Source: Bacillota bacterium
GTDB taxonomy: Bacteria; Bacillota; Clostridia; Christensenellales; DTU072
NCBI GenBank assembly: GCA_023394875.1
Contig: JAEXAB010000003.1
Coordinates: forward strand, 62,001 to 126,000
Length of the DNA stretch: 64,000 bases
Direction of reading: 5' to 3'
In this document: piece after piece, positions 28,413-36,621 of the stretch
How positions within the stretch are numbered: the first letter of the stretch is position 1
How the letters are laid out: the number at the start of each line of letters is the position of its first letter
Position numbers and translations under genes: made by a program
The notes under the pieces: model-generated
Databases searched by the model: none
What the model saw: the letters and a program-made list of their open reading frames with translations, nothing else
Told to the model about the DNA's origin: nothing

Positions 28413-29239
28413 TCTCTGAACTAAGGCTAAAATATCCTCTGAAAGAGCTATTAAAGTTTGCAGAACTTGCGAGAAGTACATATTATTACTATTTGAGCAA
28501 TAATAAAAAAGATAAGTACACCATAGAAAAACAAGAGATAAAAAATATTTTTAATCAAAACAAGGGCACATACGGATATCGCCGAATTGAAATTGAGTTA
28601 AGGCAAAAAGGCTATAAAATCAATCATAAAACTGTGTTAAAGATAATGAGAGCTCTCAACATTCAAGGAAAACAAAGAAAAAATAAGTATAAATCTTACA
28701 AAGGTGAAGTCGGAAAAGTTGCAAGCAATATACTTAATCGAGACTTTCAAGCAACTATGCCGTATGAAAAACTCGTGACGGATGTAACAGAATTTTCAGT
28801 TTGCAATGAAAAGGTATATCTTTCTCCAGTGCTTGACTTGTATAATAGAGAGATACTATCATATAGCATAAGCAAAAGTCCAAATTTTTGGCAAACAAAA
28901 GAAATGCTTAACAAGTTGCTTGAAAATCTGCCTAAAAAGGCAAAGCCGATATTGCATTCAGACCAAGGCTGGCAATATCAAATGAAAGAGTTTCAAAGAT
29001 TATTGAGCAATAACAATATAACACAAAGTATGTCAAGAAAGGGAAACTGCTTAGATAACAGCGCAATGGAAAACTTCTTTGGAAGATTAAAAGTAGAAAT
29101 GTTCTATGGCGAAAATTTTCAATCTGCCGATGAGCTCATCGGCAGATTGAAAGATTATATAAACTACTATAACAACCAAAGAATAATACTAAAACTGAAA
29201 ATGAGTCCGATACTATACCGAACTCATTACAGATATTAA
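28349..29239 (+). CDS. IS3-family OrfB (DDE transposase), read by -1 frameshift
   Basis: The frame is open from the slippery run at 28349 and includes the OrfB start region HKAKIISELRLKYPLKELL and RSTYYYYL. The DDE catalytic core follows: VTDVTEF (Asp), LHSDQGWQYQ (Asp) and DNSAMENFFGRLK (Glu). A TTG at 28493 would give only a truncated protein, so the fusion with OrfA is the likely active product. The family is rve integrase fold. The stop lies 33 bp before the right end. Confidence 0.88.
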   Translation, partial: KKTHSLSSIRGREREKHKAKIISELRLKYPLKELLKFAELARSTYYYYLSNNKKDKYTIEKQEIKNIFNQNKGTYGYRRIEIELRQKGYKINHKTVLKIMRALNIQGKQRKNKYKSYKGEVGKVASNILNRDFQATMPYEKLVTDVTEFSVCNEKVYLSPVLDLYNREILSYSISKSPNFWQTKEMLNKLLENLPKKAKPILHSDQGWQYQMKEFQRLLSNNNITQSMSRKGNCLDNSAMENFFGRLKVEMFYGENFQSADELIGRLKDYINYYNNQRIILKLKMSPILYRTHYRY

Positions 29240-29304
29240 ATATTTTTTGTCCAAACTTTGGGGTTCACATCATTTGCGGTCGTTTTTTATTGGTTAAATA
29301 ATTC

Positions 29305-30552
29305 TTATTTGTGCATTGCGTCGAACTTTTCTAAGCATTTTACGCTTATGGCAAAGCAGTCGGCAAGACAGCCTTCGTCCATATTGTCATAAGTATCGCG
29401 TAAGGTGTGATAATAATCTTCCAGCACGTGATTAAGAGCGGTAATACCGGTTGCTTTATATCCCGCTTGAGCAAAAGCAGCCGCGTCGGTAGCTCCGCCA
29501 AAGGGAGGAACCATACCCTTGTTGCACTTGATATTGAGTTCGGCTGCGGTGTCGCAGAACATATCGCCGACTTCTTTATCGGACTTAACTAAGCCGTTAA
29601 GATCACGGTAGTTTACCATAAGGAACCTGCTCTCACGGATGGTATCATAAGCTATTATCCAAGTAGGCACGTCGTCAAACTCACCTTTGTGCTGTTCGCA
29701 CCAAGCCTTTGCGCCGCGTAGTCCTGCTTCTTCAGAACCCGACAAAATAACGCCTACTTCGGTATGTTCAAGCTCTATTCCTTCTTCTTTAAGAGCTTTA
29801 AGAATAGCGATACCCATATAGCAACCCGAAAGGTTATCGTTAGCGCCGTCAACGGTGGTTTTTTCATCCCACATAAAATACAAACCGATCAAGAAAGGTA
29901 CGAATACTAAGGATGCAATACCGGTATAGAACAATCCGGGGTTAGAAGACGGAGAAATAACGGTGGGGGCAAAGCCGGTCATTATTGCGGCAACCAAGCT
30001 TATTACTAATAAAATTACCGCGCCGATAACGGCTATTAATATATGTCCTTCATAAACTGCTCCGCCGAATCTGTTATTTACCGGCCAGTTCCAAGCTGCG
30101 TCGGGGTGACCGTTAAAAAATATTCTTGCCTTTACTTCGCCGGTACATTTCTTTATGGCTGTTACGTTATGCCCCGTCTTTTTGGGGAAAACGCGGTCAA
30201 TAAATCTTTTATAGAGACCGAATTGCAGTATCATAATTAAAAAGCCCAACGCAATAAGAGCTACGCCGATTATCGGCATAAAGAAGTAAAGAACCACACC
30301 GATAAGAGCAAAAGTAACGGTAAAATATATCCAGCCTAAAAAGGAATTGGGATGTTCTTTGAAAGACTCAACGTCGCTTCTTTCGCAACCGCAATCTTTC
30401 TTTAATACGTCCGCCATATATTCGCAGGCAATCTTTTCGCCCTCTTCACCGGGCGTTCTCTTTGGCATATTTTTGCATATATGGGTAATTTCGTCTACCA
30501 TATAGCGCGCCGCATCATTTTTCTTATCAATAATCTTAGATAAATCCGCCAT
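29305..30552 (-). CDS. M28-family zinc aminopeptidase with membrane segments
   Basis: This 415-residue protein has peptidase M28 metal ligands: NGHPDAAW (His), DGANDNLSGC (Asp), SGSEEAGLRGA (catalytic Glu) and HVLEDYYHTLRDTYDN (His). Four hydrophobic segments near residues 75-120 and 185-240 interrupt the catalytic domain, so it is a membrane-embedded variant. The substrate is unknown. The ATG at 30552 is chosen with SD AAGGAG; the frame runs on without a better start. It is monocistronic with its own promoter. Confidence 0.85.
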   Translation of the reverse strand: MADLSKIIDKKNDAARYMVDEITHICKNMPKRTPGEEGEKIACEYMADVLKKDCGCERSDVESFKEHPNSFLGWIYFTVTFALIGVVLYFFMPIIGVALIALGFLIMILQFGLYKRFIDRVFPKKTGHNVTAIKKCTGEVKARIFFNGHPDAAWNWPVNNRFGGAVYEGHILIAVIGAVILLVISLVAAIMTGFAPTVISPSSNPGLFYTGIASLVFVPFLIGLYFMWDEKTTVDGANDNLSGCYMGIAILKALKEEGIELEHTEVGVILSGSEEAGLRGAKAWCEQHKGEFDDVPTWIIAYDTIRESRFLMVNYRDLNGLVKSDKEVGDMFCDTAAELNIKCNKGMVPPFGGATDAAAFAQAGYKATGITALNHVLEDYYHTLRDTYDNMDEGCLADCFAISVKCLEKFDAMHK

Positions 30553-30584
30553 AACAAACTCCTTTCTTTGTTTTAATAATATTA

Positions 30585-30613
30585 ATAATAACACTTATGA
30601 ACAACTATTTCAA
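30585..30613 (-). promoter_or_regulatory. Promoter of the M28 peptidase gene
   Basis: TTGAAA, a 17-bp spacer and TATTAT lie 33 bp upstream of the ATG. Confidence 0.65.
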
Positions 30614-30705
30614 TAAGTATTTTACAATTATTTTATAATACAGAAAATATTCGTTAAAAAGGTTAATATGCCCGTAAATTTTACTAAACGATAAGTAGTA
30701 AAAAA

Positions 30706-31185
30706 TCAACCCGAAATCGGCTGTTCTATTTCTTCGCCTCTGGGCTTTATCTTCAATTTATGAGGTACGCATACAATACTGCCGCTGCCGTTAGTTATTT
30801 CCATTTTAACACAGTCCTTGCCCACAGAACAGTTTGCATCCAATACGCTAACTTTCTTTTGCTCTTTGTTAATCAAAATAAGGTTAAAATCGTGGTGATT
30901 ATCGTCCGAAAAAACCGTTATTTTATAGCCTGTTTCTATATTTTCAATAGCCAAATTATTATAATAACCGTCTGTTATCGTAATGCTGTCGTTTTCATAT
31001 ATATAGGTCATAATAACCGTTTCGTCTAAGATTATTTCTATCCCGTTACTTTGTTTTTTCCCCTTAAAAACTACAAATCCAAGGAATAAGGAAATAATTA
31101 TAACCGCCAAAACAAGGTAAATAATCAGGTCAAATTTTTGAAAAGGCTTATTTGTTTTTTCTTTTTTTAGGGTAGCAAGGCTCAT
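30706..31185 (-). CDS. NusG domain II-like membrane-anchored protein
   Basis: This 159-residue protein has an N-terminal membrane helix (about residues 24-44) and an extracytoplasmic domain of the NusG domain II type, with SVGKDCVKMEITNGSGSIVC and VPHKLKIKP. Such proteins commonly accompany ApbE and redox genes in Clostridia. The ATG (31185) overlaps the apbE stop by 4 nt (ATGA) and has the SD-like GGGGGGAAG; the GTG at 31197 is not preferred. Function is unknown, but a link to the flavin-transfer partner is inferred. Confidence 0.85.
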   Translation of the reverse strand: MSLATLKKEKTNKPFQKFDLIIYLVLAVIIISLFLGFVVFKGKKQSNGIEIILDETVIMTYIYENDSITITDGYYNNLAIENIETGYKITVFSDDNHHDFNLILINKEQKKVSVLDANCSVGKDCVKMEITNGSGSIVCVPHKLKIKPRGEEIEQPISG

Positions 31186-32348
31186 TCTTCCCCCCACGAC
31201 TTTAGTAAAATGCTATGGTCTTTAATAAATATATTATCCATACCCTTAGTAAATACTACTCTTTCGCCGTTTTCTATTACTACCACAGCCAAAGAATATT
31301 CCCCTAAATATTCATTGGAAAAACTTATTGCCTTATCCTTTCCCATAACGCAAAGCGCCGTTGTAAGAGCATCGCAATAGCTTGCGTTTTTCCCCATTAC
31401 CGTTACCGAAGCTATATTGTTATCAAATGGCATAAAGGTTTCGGGATTTATTATATGTGAGTATCTTTTTTGGTTATATTCATAAAAGTTTTCATAATCT
31501 CCGCTTGTTGAAACGCTTGTTTGATTACAAAAAACGTCGGCGTATGTTTTTTCGTTTTCAAAGGGATTTACCAAAGCAACGCGCCAAGCATTATCAATGG
31601 GAGAATCCTTTAATTTCATAGGATTATTAAGTAAACTAAGACTGCTCCTACCTACGCTGAAATAACCGTATGTATAGCCTTCTTTATTAAGAAAGTCCGT
31701 TACAACGTCCGTTGCGTATCCTTTGCCGATACCCCCAAGGTTAATCATCATCGTATAGTCGTTCCCGTCTATCGTAACTTTACTGTTTGGCTTTATTACG
31801 TAATATTTGCCCTCTCTTTCTTCAAGGGTGACTTGACTAAAATCAACAAGAGAAGAAAAAGCGCTTATAAACTTATCTTCGGGCAGAGAATTTTTATAAT
31901 CCTCTCTGTCGTACGGTTTTTCTATTTTATAGTTTTCAGCGGAAAATCTGGGAGAAAAACCCCATAAATCTATGTATATTCCTAACGCCGGGTTAAACGT
32001 GCCGTCTGTTAGTTCATACATAACTTTGGACAAGCTTAACACGTCATATGTAATCTTATCTATTTGTAATTCACCACCGCTACTTTGATTAAAATTCCAA
32101 ACGTCGCTACCCTCAATATCCATATCAAGTTTGCTTTCGATAGCGCTAAGCAACTCTTTAACTTTCGTCCAGATATTTTCGGCTTTTTTTGGTTTTTCAT
32201 AAATAACAAGGGTGCTGGTTGTGTTAAAATAAGAATAGGTTACAAACTGCTTACCTAACTTACCGTTACTACACGAAACAAGGCTCCCAAACAAAGTAAG
32301 GATAATTAAGGATATTATTAATACAGAAATTATCCTCTTAGTTTTCAT
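31182..32348 (-). CDS. apbE: FAD:protein FMN transferase (ApbE), lipoprotein
   Basis: This 388-residue enzyme attaches FMN covalently to threonines of exported redox subunits. A lipoprotein signal (LVSC lipobox, Cys at about 26) anchors it outside the membrane. The ApbE core shows TDGTFNPALGIYIDLWGF, NLGGIGKGYATD and SHIINPETFMPF. No Rnf or Nqr target gene is in the window. It follows rsmA by 3 nt with no good SD, so translation is probably coupled. Confidence 0.93.
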   Translation of the reverse strand: MKTKRIISVLIISLIILTLFGSLVSCSNGKLGKQFVTYSYFNTTSTLVIYEKPKKAENIWTKVKELLSAIESKLDMDIEGSDVWNFNQSSGGELQIDKITYDVLSLSKVMYELTDGTFNPALGIYIDLWGFSPRFSAENYKIEKPYDREDYKNSLPEDKFISAFSSLVDFSQVTLEEREGKYYVIKPNSKVTIDGNDYTMMINLGGIGKGYATDVVTDFLNKEGYTYGYFSVGRSSLSLLNNPMKLKDSPIDNAWRVALVNPFENEKTYADVFCNQTSVSTSGDYENFYEYNQKRYSHIINPETFMPFDNNIASVTVMGKNASYCDALTTALCVMGKDKAISFSNEYLGEYSLAVVVIENGERVVFTKGMDNIFIKDHSILLKSWGEE

Positions 32349-32351
32349 TGT

Positions 32352-33167
32352 CTACAAAACCTTAGACAATTTGACGAAATCTTCTGTGGTAAGCCTTTCT
32401 CCCCGTATCATTATGTCAAAGCCGTTATCGGCAAGGATTTTATCGGCGTTAGCCTTTGATATTCCGTACGTTGCCGAAATATTATTTGCAAGAGTTTTTC
32501 TCCGCCACATAAACGCCGCTTTGACTATTTTTTTGAAGCTTCCCATATCGTCAATGCCGTATTTATCCTTTTTTATTACAATATGAAGCAAAGCGCTATC
32601 CACTTTCGGCACTGGGAAAAACATTGTTTTGGGTATGTTCCTGGTAATTTTTGTATCCCCGCATGCGTCTACGCCCACGGTAATAGCTCCGTAATCGGCA
32701 GTACCGCTTTTAGCTGTCATTCTTAAAGCTACTTCCTTTTGCATCATCAAAGTCAGGCTAATAACTTCTAAACTACTTTCCAAAAAGCGCATAATAAGGG
32801 GGGTTGTTATATAATAAGGCAAATTAGCCACCACCTTAAACGGTGTTTTTATTATTGCTTTAAGTTCGTCATCGGACATATTGAGAACGTCGGAAAAGTG
32901 CAATTCTATATTATTAAAACCGGCTAAAGCCTCATTCAGAATTTGTTCTAAATTCCTATCCACTTCAAAGGTTATTACTCTTTTTGCCTTTTTTGCCAAA
33001 GCGGCGGTAAGGGTGCCGGCGCCGGTGCCTATCTCCACAACCGTATCGTTTTCCTCAATATTAGCGTCGGATACGATTGCTTCCAGCAAGTTTTTGTCGG
33101 TAATAAAGTTCTGCCCTAGCGCCTTGTTGAATCGGAAGTTGTATTTACTCAGTAAATCTTTTACCAT
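32352..33167 (-). CDS. rsmA: 16S rRNA dimethyladenosine transferase (KsgA/RsmA)
   Basis: This 271-residue SAM-dependent enzyme dimethylates the two adjacent adenines in the 3' hairpin of 16S rRNA. Motifs are GQNFITDKNLL, the SAM loop VVEIGTGAGTLTAAL and the catalytic NLPYYITTPLI. SD AGAGGT precedes the ATG. It heads an rsmA-apbE-NusG-II operon, an unusual pairing of ribosome and flavin genes. Confidence 0.96.
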   Translation of the reverse strand: MVKDLLSKYNFRFNKALGQNFITDKNLLEAIVSDANIEENDTVVEIGTGAGTLTAALAKKAKRVITFEVDRNLEQILNEALAGFNNIELHFSDVLNMSDDELKAIIKTPFKVVANLPYYITTPLIMRFLESSLEVISLTLMMQKEVALRMTAKSGTADYGAITVGVDACGDTKITRNIPKTMFFPVPKVDSALLHIVIKKDKYGIDDMGSFKKIVKAAFMWRRKTLANNISATYGISKANADKILADNGFDIMIRGERLTTEDFVKLSKVL

Positions 33168-33198
33168 TAATTACCTCTTTTTTTCTTGTCTTTTCGTG

Positions 33199-33213
33199 AT
33201 ATACTAAGTATAT
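33199..33213. promoter_or_regulatory. 15-bp perfect palindrome upstream of rsmA
   Basis: ATATACT-A-AGTATAT lies 31-46 bp upstream of the rsmA start, where the promoter should be. I cannot align a confident -35/-10 pair, so it may be an operator or simply AT-rich promoter sequence. Confidence 0.3.
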
Positions 33214-33232
33214 ACAAAAGATAAAATTAAGG

Positions 33233-33273
33233 AAAATGTCGTGAAAGCTTTCGCGGCATTTTTCTTTTTTTAG
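33233..33273. terminator. Terminator hairpin between nth and rsmA
   Basis: AAATGTCGTGAAAG pairs with CTTTCGCGGCATTT using two G-U pairs and is followed by TTTCTTTTTT on the plus strand. On the minus strand, where nth ends, the T-run is short (ATTTTCC), so the hairpin probably terminates nth only partly. Confidence 0.6.
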
Positions 33274-33276
33274 TAT

Positions 33277-33930
33277 TTAACCGTTTTTTACTTTTAGCAC
33301 GGTTTTTTCTTTATAAAATTTGCAATATTCTTTTAGTTTACATATTTCGCAGGACGGTTTTTGACTGTGACAGATATACCTTCCGTGAAAAATCATATAG
33401 TGATGAAGATTATTCCACTTATCCATAGCAAACTTGGCTTTCAAATCTTCCTCAACCTGAAGTACGTTTTTCCCTTCGCTAAGTCCTAGTCTTATTGCCA
33501 CTCTGTTAACGTGAGTATCTACCGGCATTGCGGGTTCGTTAAAAGCTACCGCCATAACTACAGCGGCGGTTTTCCTGCCCACCCCGGCAAGCGTGGTTAA
33601 TTTGTCAAAATCTCTTGGCACTTCTCCGCCGTAATCTTCTACAAGCTGTCTGCTCATTTCTATTATATTTTTGCCTTTATTGTTAAAAAATCCGCAACTG
33701 AAAATATACGGCTTTAATTCTTCTAATGTCAAAGTAGCAAACTGTTCGGGTTTATTGATTTCTAAAAACATTTTATCGGTAATCATATTTACCCTTTTAT
33801 CAGTGCATTGCGCAGAAAGAATAACGGCTACCAACAATTCAAAAGGTGTCTTAAAGTGCAATTCGCACCCCGCATCGGGGTGCATAACGCTTAATAATTC
33901 ATATATTCTATTGACCTCTTTTGTAGCCAT
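33277..33930 (-). CDS. nth: Endonuclease III
   Basis: This 217-residue DNA glycosylase/AP lyase removes oxidised pyrimidines in base excision repair. The helix-hairpin-helix is LTTLAGVGRKTAAVV with the catalytic Lys (SAQCTDKRV and GRKTA regions), the catalytic Asp is in PVDTHVNR, and the C-terminal 4Fe-4S loop has the C-x6-C-x2-C-x5-C pattern (CHSQKPSCEICKLKEYC). The ATG lacks an SD and begins 6 nt after spoVM. Confidence 0.96.
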   Translation of the reverse strand: MATKEVNRIYELLSVMHPDAGCELHFKTPFELLVAVILSAQCTDKRVNMITDKMFLEINKPEQFATLTLEELKPYIFSCGFFNNKGKNIIEMSRQLVEDYGGEVPRDFDKLTTLAGVGRKTAAVVMAVAFNEPAMPVDTHVNRVAIRLGLSEGKNVLQVEEDLKAKFAMDKWNNLHHYMIFHGRYICHSQKPSCEICKLKEYCKFYKEKTVLKVKNG

Positions 33931-33936
33931 AACTTT

Positions 33937-34014
33937 TTATTTGTTTGCTTTTCCTTTGAAAAAACGTATTATTTTTTTTATTATGGACGGACAGTTTATG
34001 CAAATTATCTTCAT
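33937..34014 (-). CDS. spoVM: SpoVM-like stage V sporulation peptide
   Basis: This 25-residue peptide (MKIICINCPSIIKKIIRFFK then GKANK) matches SpoVM in length and pattern: M-K-x3-I-x2-P-x5-I-(I/V)-R, then a Gly and basic tail. In Bacillus SpoVM (26 residues) is an amphipathic helix that marks the convex forespore membrane and recruits SpoIVA. Its position fits: spoVM lies just downstream of the rsgA-rpe block in Bacillus too. SD GAGGGG lies 5 nt before the ATG. CATATTAT at about 34044-34051 resembles a sigma-E -10 (weak). Cys5 and Cys8 are unusual for the family. Confidence 0.7.
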   Translation of the reverse strand: MKIICINCPSIIKKIIRFFKGKANK

Positions 34015-34060
34015 ATAATCCCCTCAATACTTTACTGAAGGTATAATATGAAAACTTATT

Positions 34061-34729
34061 CTATTTTGTGCCATCCTTCATTATTTTTATTGTGTGGGGG
34101 GGATTTTGGCTGTTAAAAATACTGCTTCCCGCCACCAAAATATTTCCGCCGGCTTCGATAACTTTTTGATAGTTCCCTTCCCCTATTCCGCCGTCAACTT
34201 CTATAGGAATATCAAGTCCCATGAGGTTACAATAAATTCTGGCTTGCTTAATTTTCTTATACGTATCTTCGATAAAAGTCTGTCCGCCTTTACCTGCGTA
34301 AACCGACATAACCAAAATTAAATCACAATAAGGGAACAAATGTTTATAATCTTCCAACGGAATATTCGGGTTAAAAACCAACCCGGCCTTAACGTTGTTT
34401 TTCTTAATAAGGCGTAACGCTGCCAAAGGGTCTTCACTAGCGTCGGGATGAAAAGTAATAATATCGCTACCCGCTTTTACAAACAGCTCTATGTATTTTT
34501 CGGGCTTTGTTATCATCAAATGCACGTCCAAAGTCTTTTTGGTAATCTTTCTTATAGCGGCAATCATAGGCATACCGAAGGTTAAATTATTGACGTACAC
34601 GCCGTCCATTACATCACAATGGACCCAATCCCCGCCCCACATTTCGATAAGCCGAATAGTTTTTTCCATGTTTACAAAATCTCCGCTAAGAATTGATGGC
34701 GCAATGGTGATTGTCTTGTCGTTATACAT
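34061..34729 (-). CDS. rpe: Ribulose-phosphate 3-epimerase family
   Basis: This 222-residue TIM-barrel enzyme interconverts ribulose-5-phosphate and xylulose-5-phosphate. Signatures are IAPSILSGDFVNME, HCDVMDGVYV and LDVHLMITKP (metal and catalytic residues) and IEVDGGIGEGN with VAGSSIF for phosphate binding. VMSVYAGKGGQ stands where many members have VNPGFGGQ. Since rpe relatives include allulose-phosphate epimerase, the substrate is likely but not certain. Its start overlaps the rsgA end by 8 nt. Confidence 0.88.
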   Translation of the reverse strand: MYNDKTITIAPSILSGDFVNMEKTIRLIEMWGGDWVHCDVMDGVYVNNLTFGMPMIAAIRKITKKTLDVHLMITKPEKYIELFVKAGSDIITFHPDASEDPLAALRLIKKNNVKAGLVFNPNIPLEDYKHLFPYCDLILVMSVYAGKGGQTFIEDTYKKIKQARIYCNLMGLDIPIEVDGGIGEGNYQKVIEAGGNILVAGSSIFNSQNPPHTIKIMKDGTK

Positions 34730-35567
34730 ATTTTTTCCTCCATATGTCTTTGAACTTGTTGTACAAAATCACGTATCTTTTATACCTGTTTTCATCGATT
34801 TCTCCCCTCAAAACAGCTTCTTTTACCGCGCATGACGGTTCGTTTGTATGGGTGCAGTTTTTGTACTTGCATTTTGCCTGTAAAGGTATAAATTCTTCAT
34901 AATAGTATACCAATTCGTCATACCTTATGTCAATACCCTCCAGTACCGAAAAGCCGCAAGTGTCGGCTATTTGACCGAACTTTGTTTCAAAAATTTCTAT
35001 CTGCCGCGTGGTGTTTTTTCCACGCTGAATTTTCTTGCTCAACTCTCCGATTTCCAAATTCTTATCGGTCAGAAGATTAATAATAGAGGACTTGCCTACC
35101 GCGCTTTGTCCGGCAAAACAAATTAACTTATCTTTGGAATACTCTTTAAGCTCTGTAATTCCTTCTCCTGTCTTGCAGCTGAAGTAAAAAATATCGAAAC
35201 CCTTATAGGAACTCATCATACTTTCCCGTTCGCTTACGCTCAACAAATCGCACTTATTTAATACAATTGCGGCGTTTATTTTCTGGGTGTGGCAGTTTAA
35301 TATTAATTTTTCCACCAACGTCCAATCGGGAAGTGGGGTAGCGGCAACTGTTATCATTAACGTATCCACGTTGGCAATATAAGGTCTAATAAGCACGTTT
35401 TTCCTAGGATAAACCTTCTCGATAACGTTATTTTCTACGTCCACTAAATCGCCTACGTAAACGTCGACGTCTTTTTTTAAGGTACCCCTTATTGAACACA
35501 CTGCGTATTCATTATTAATTTTAACGGTGTATTGACCTGCAACCGCCTTTACTATCTGCCCTTTTAT
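34722..35567 (-). CDS. rsgA: Ribosome small subunit GTPase RsgA, apparent AUA start
   Basis: This circularly permuted GTPase assists late 30S maturation. Read from ATA at 35567 it has 281 residues: an OB fold beginning (I/M)KGQIVKAVAGQYTVKI, the G-motifs NKCD, GQSAVGKSS and DTCGFS, and a C-terminal zinc loop CKYKNCTHTNEPSC. No ATG, GTG or TTG lies in frame between the upstream stop at 35598 and GTG 35501, and starting at that GTG would remove the conserved first OB strands. GGAGGGA sits 7 nt before the ATA. The stop of rlmN is 1 nt upstream. Confidence 0.88.
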   Translation of the reverse strand: MKGQIVKAVAGQYTVKINNEYAVCSIRGTLKKDVDVYVGDLVDVENNVIEKVYPRKNVLIRPYIANVDTLMITVAATPLPDWTLVEKLILNCHTQKINAAIVLNKCDLLSVSERESMMSSYKGFDIFYFSCKTGEGITELKEYSKDKLICFAGQSAVGKSSIINLLTDKNLEIGELSKKIQRGKNTTRQIEIFETKFGQIADTCGFSVLEGIDIRYDELVYYYEEFIPLQAKCKYKNCTHTNEPSCAVKEAVLRGEIDENRYKRYVILYNKFKDIWRKKYV

Positions 35568-35568
35568 A

Positions 35569-36621
35569 CTACATTCCCTCCGATATATATTTGTTTCTTA
35601 GCTGTCCGCAGGCTCCTTCGATGTCGTTACCCATGGAGCGGCGCAAGGTGTTGCTTATGCCTTTTGCCGTTAGGGTATCCATAAAATCTTTTATGGTATC
35701 CTTATTTGCCCCTCTCAAGTTTCTTTCCTTTACGTAATTAAGATTGATTATATTGACGTGGCAATTAAGCCCTTTTAATAAACTTGCCAAAGTTTCTGCA
35801 TCGGCTTTGGAAGAATTCTCCCCTTCAATGAGAGAATATTCGAATATTATCCTTCTGCCTGTCTTATTAAAATAGTATTTTGCCGCCGAAATAAGGCGGG
35901 AGATATTGTTACTTTTGTTTATCGGCATAAGCGCCGAACGCTTTTCGTCGGTGCTTGCGTGAAGTGAAATAGTGAGCGTTATGGGTAAATTACTGTCGGC
36001 AAGTTCAATAATTTTTTCACTTAAACCGCAGGTAGATAAGGAAATCTTCCTTATTCCTATATCAAAACCGTCCTTGTCGCTAATGTTTTTTAGAAACTTT
36101 ACTACGTTGTCGTAATTATCCAAAGGCTCTCCGCTACCCATTAATACAATGTTGTTTATTTTGCGGTTCTTTCTGTCACCGCCGTGAAGGGCGTTTGCCG
36201 ACAAAACTTGACCAACCATCTCCCCGCAAGTTAGGTTTCTTATAAGCCCGTTTAAGGTAGAGGCGCAAAAAGCGCAACCCATTCTGCAGCCTACTTGAGT
36301 TGATATACAAATGGTGTTGCCGTAGTTATGGGGCATAAATACCCCCTCTACTATATTGCCGTCGTTTAGAAGATACAAATATTTTTCGGTGCCGTCCTTG
36401 CCCTTAAAAACTTCCTTAATTTTTACCGCGGTAGCGTAATAACTCTGACTTAATTCATCCTTTAGCTTTTGGGGAATATTAGTCATCTGCTCATATTCCT
36501 TATTATCAAGCGCCGCTTGAAAAATCTGGTCGATACGGAACTTAGGATACCCCATATCGGTAATAAAAGATAGCTCCTCTCTATTAAAATCCTGCAGGCT
36601 TAAATTTTTCTCAAGTGACAT
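35569..36621 (-). CDS. rlmN: Dual-specificity RNA methyltransferase RlmN
   Basis: This 350-residue radical SAM enzyme methylates C2 of A2503 in 23S rRNA and A37 in some tRNAs. The 4Fe-4S motif is CRMGCAFCAS, with the GEPLDNYDNV segment and a C-terminal cysteine in NDIEGACGQL needed for the methyl-transfer intermediate. Length is normal. Its start lies 22 nt inside rsmB with SD TGGAGGG. Its end ATG-TAG abuts rsgA; in many Firmicutes prpC and prkC lie in between. Confidence 0.96.
   Translation of the reverse strand: MSLEKNLSLQDFNREELSFITDMGYPKFRIDQIFQAALDNKEYEQMTNIPQKLKDELSQSYYATAVKIKEVFKGKDGTEKYLYLLNDGNIVEGVFMPHNYGNTICISTQVGCRMGCAFCASTLNGLIRNLTCGEMVGQVLSANALHGGDRKNRKINNIVLMGSGEPLDNYDNVVKFLKNISDKDGFDIGIRKISLSTCGLSEKIIELADSNLPITLTISLHASTDEKRSALMPINKSNNISRLISAAKYYFNKTGRRIIFEYSLIEGENSSKADAETLASLLKGLNCHVNIINLNYVKERNLRGANKDTIKDFMDTLTAKGISNTLRRSMGNDIEGACGQLRNKYISEGM

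Larger units (their letters stand above)
27980..29272 (+). mobile_element. IS3-family insertion sequence, apparently complete
   Basis: This is a 1293-bp element with 25-bp imperfect terminal inverted repeats (left TGAAATGCACCC..., right TGATGTGAACCCC... on the opposite strand, both reaching ...GGACA) and 3-bp target duplications TTT (27977-27979 and 29273-29275). It carries orfA and orfB in -1 relation, as in IS3-family members, probably the IS150 group (IR type TGnACCC...GGACA; group placement is inference). Both reading frames look intact, so it may be active. Confidence 0.92.
27964..29287 (+). terminator. Phosphoesterase terminator split by an IS element
   Basis: The left arm AAAAACGACCGC (27964-27975) and right arm GCGGTCGTTTTTT (29276-29287) are complementary. 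Removing the IS and one TTT copy restores a perfect hairpin with loop GTTT and a T-run. The original terminator therefore stood here and is now interrupted. Confidence 0.85.

Noticed and set aside
35499..35501. GTG as the rsgA start
   Set aside because: It would remove 22 in-frame residues matching the conserved OB strand and has no well-placed SD.
35500..35600. Frameshift at the start of rsgA
   Set aside because: Neither alternative frame supplies a start joined to the conserved N-terminus; the only near ATG is the last codon of rlmN.
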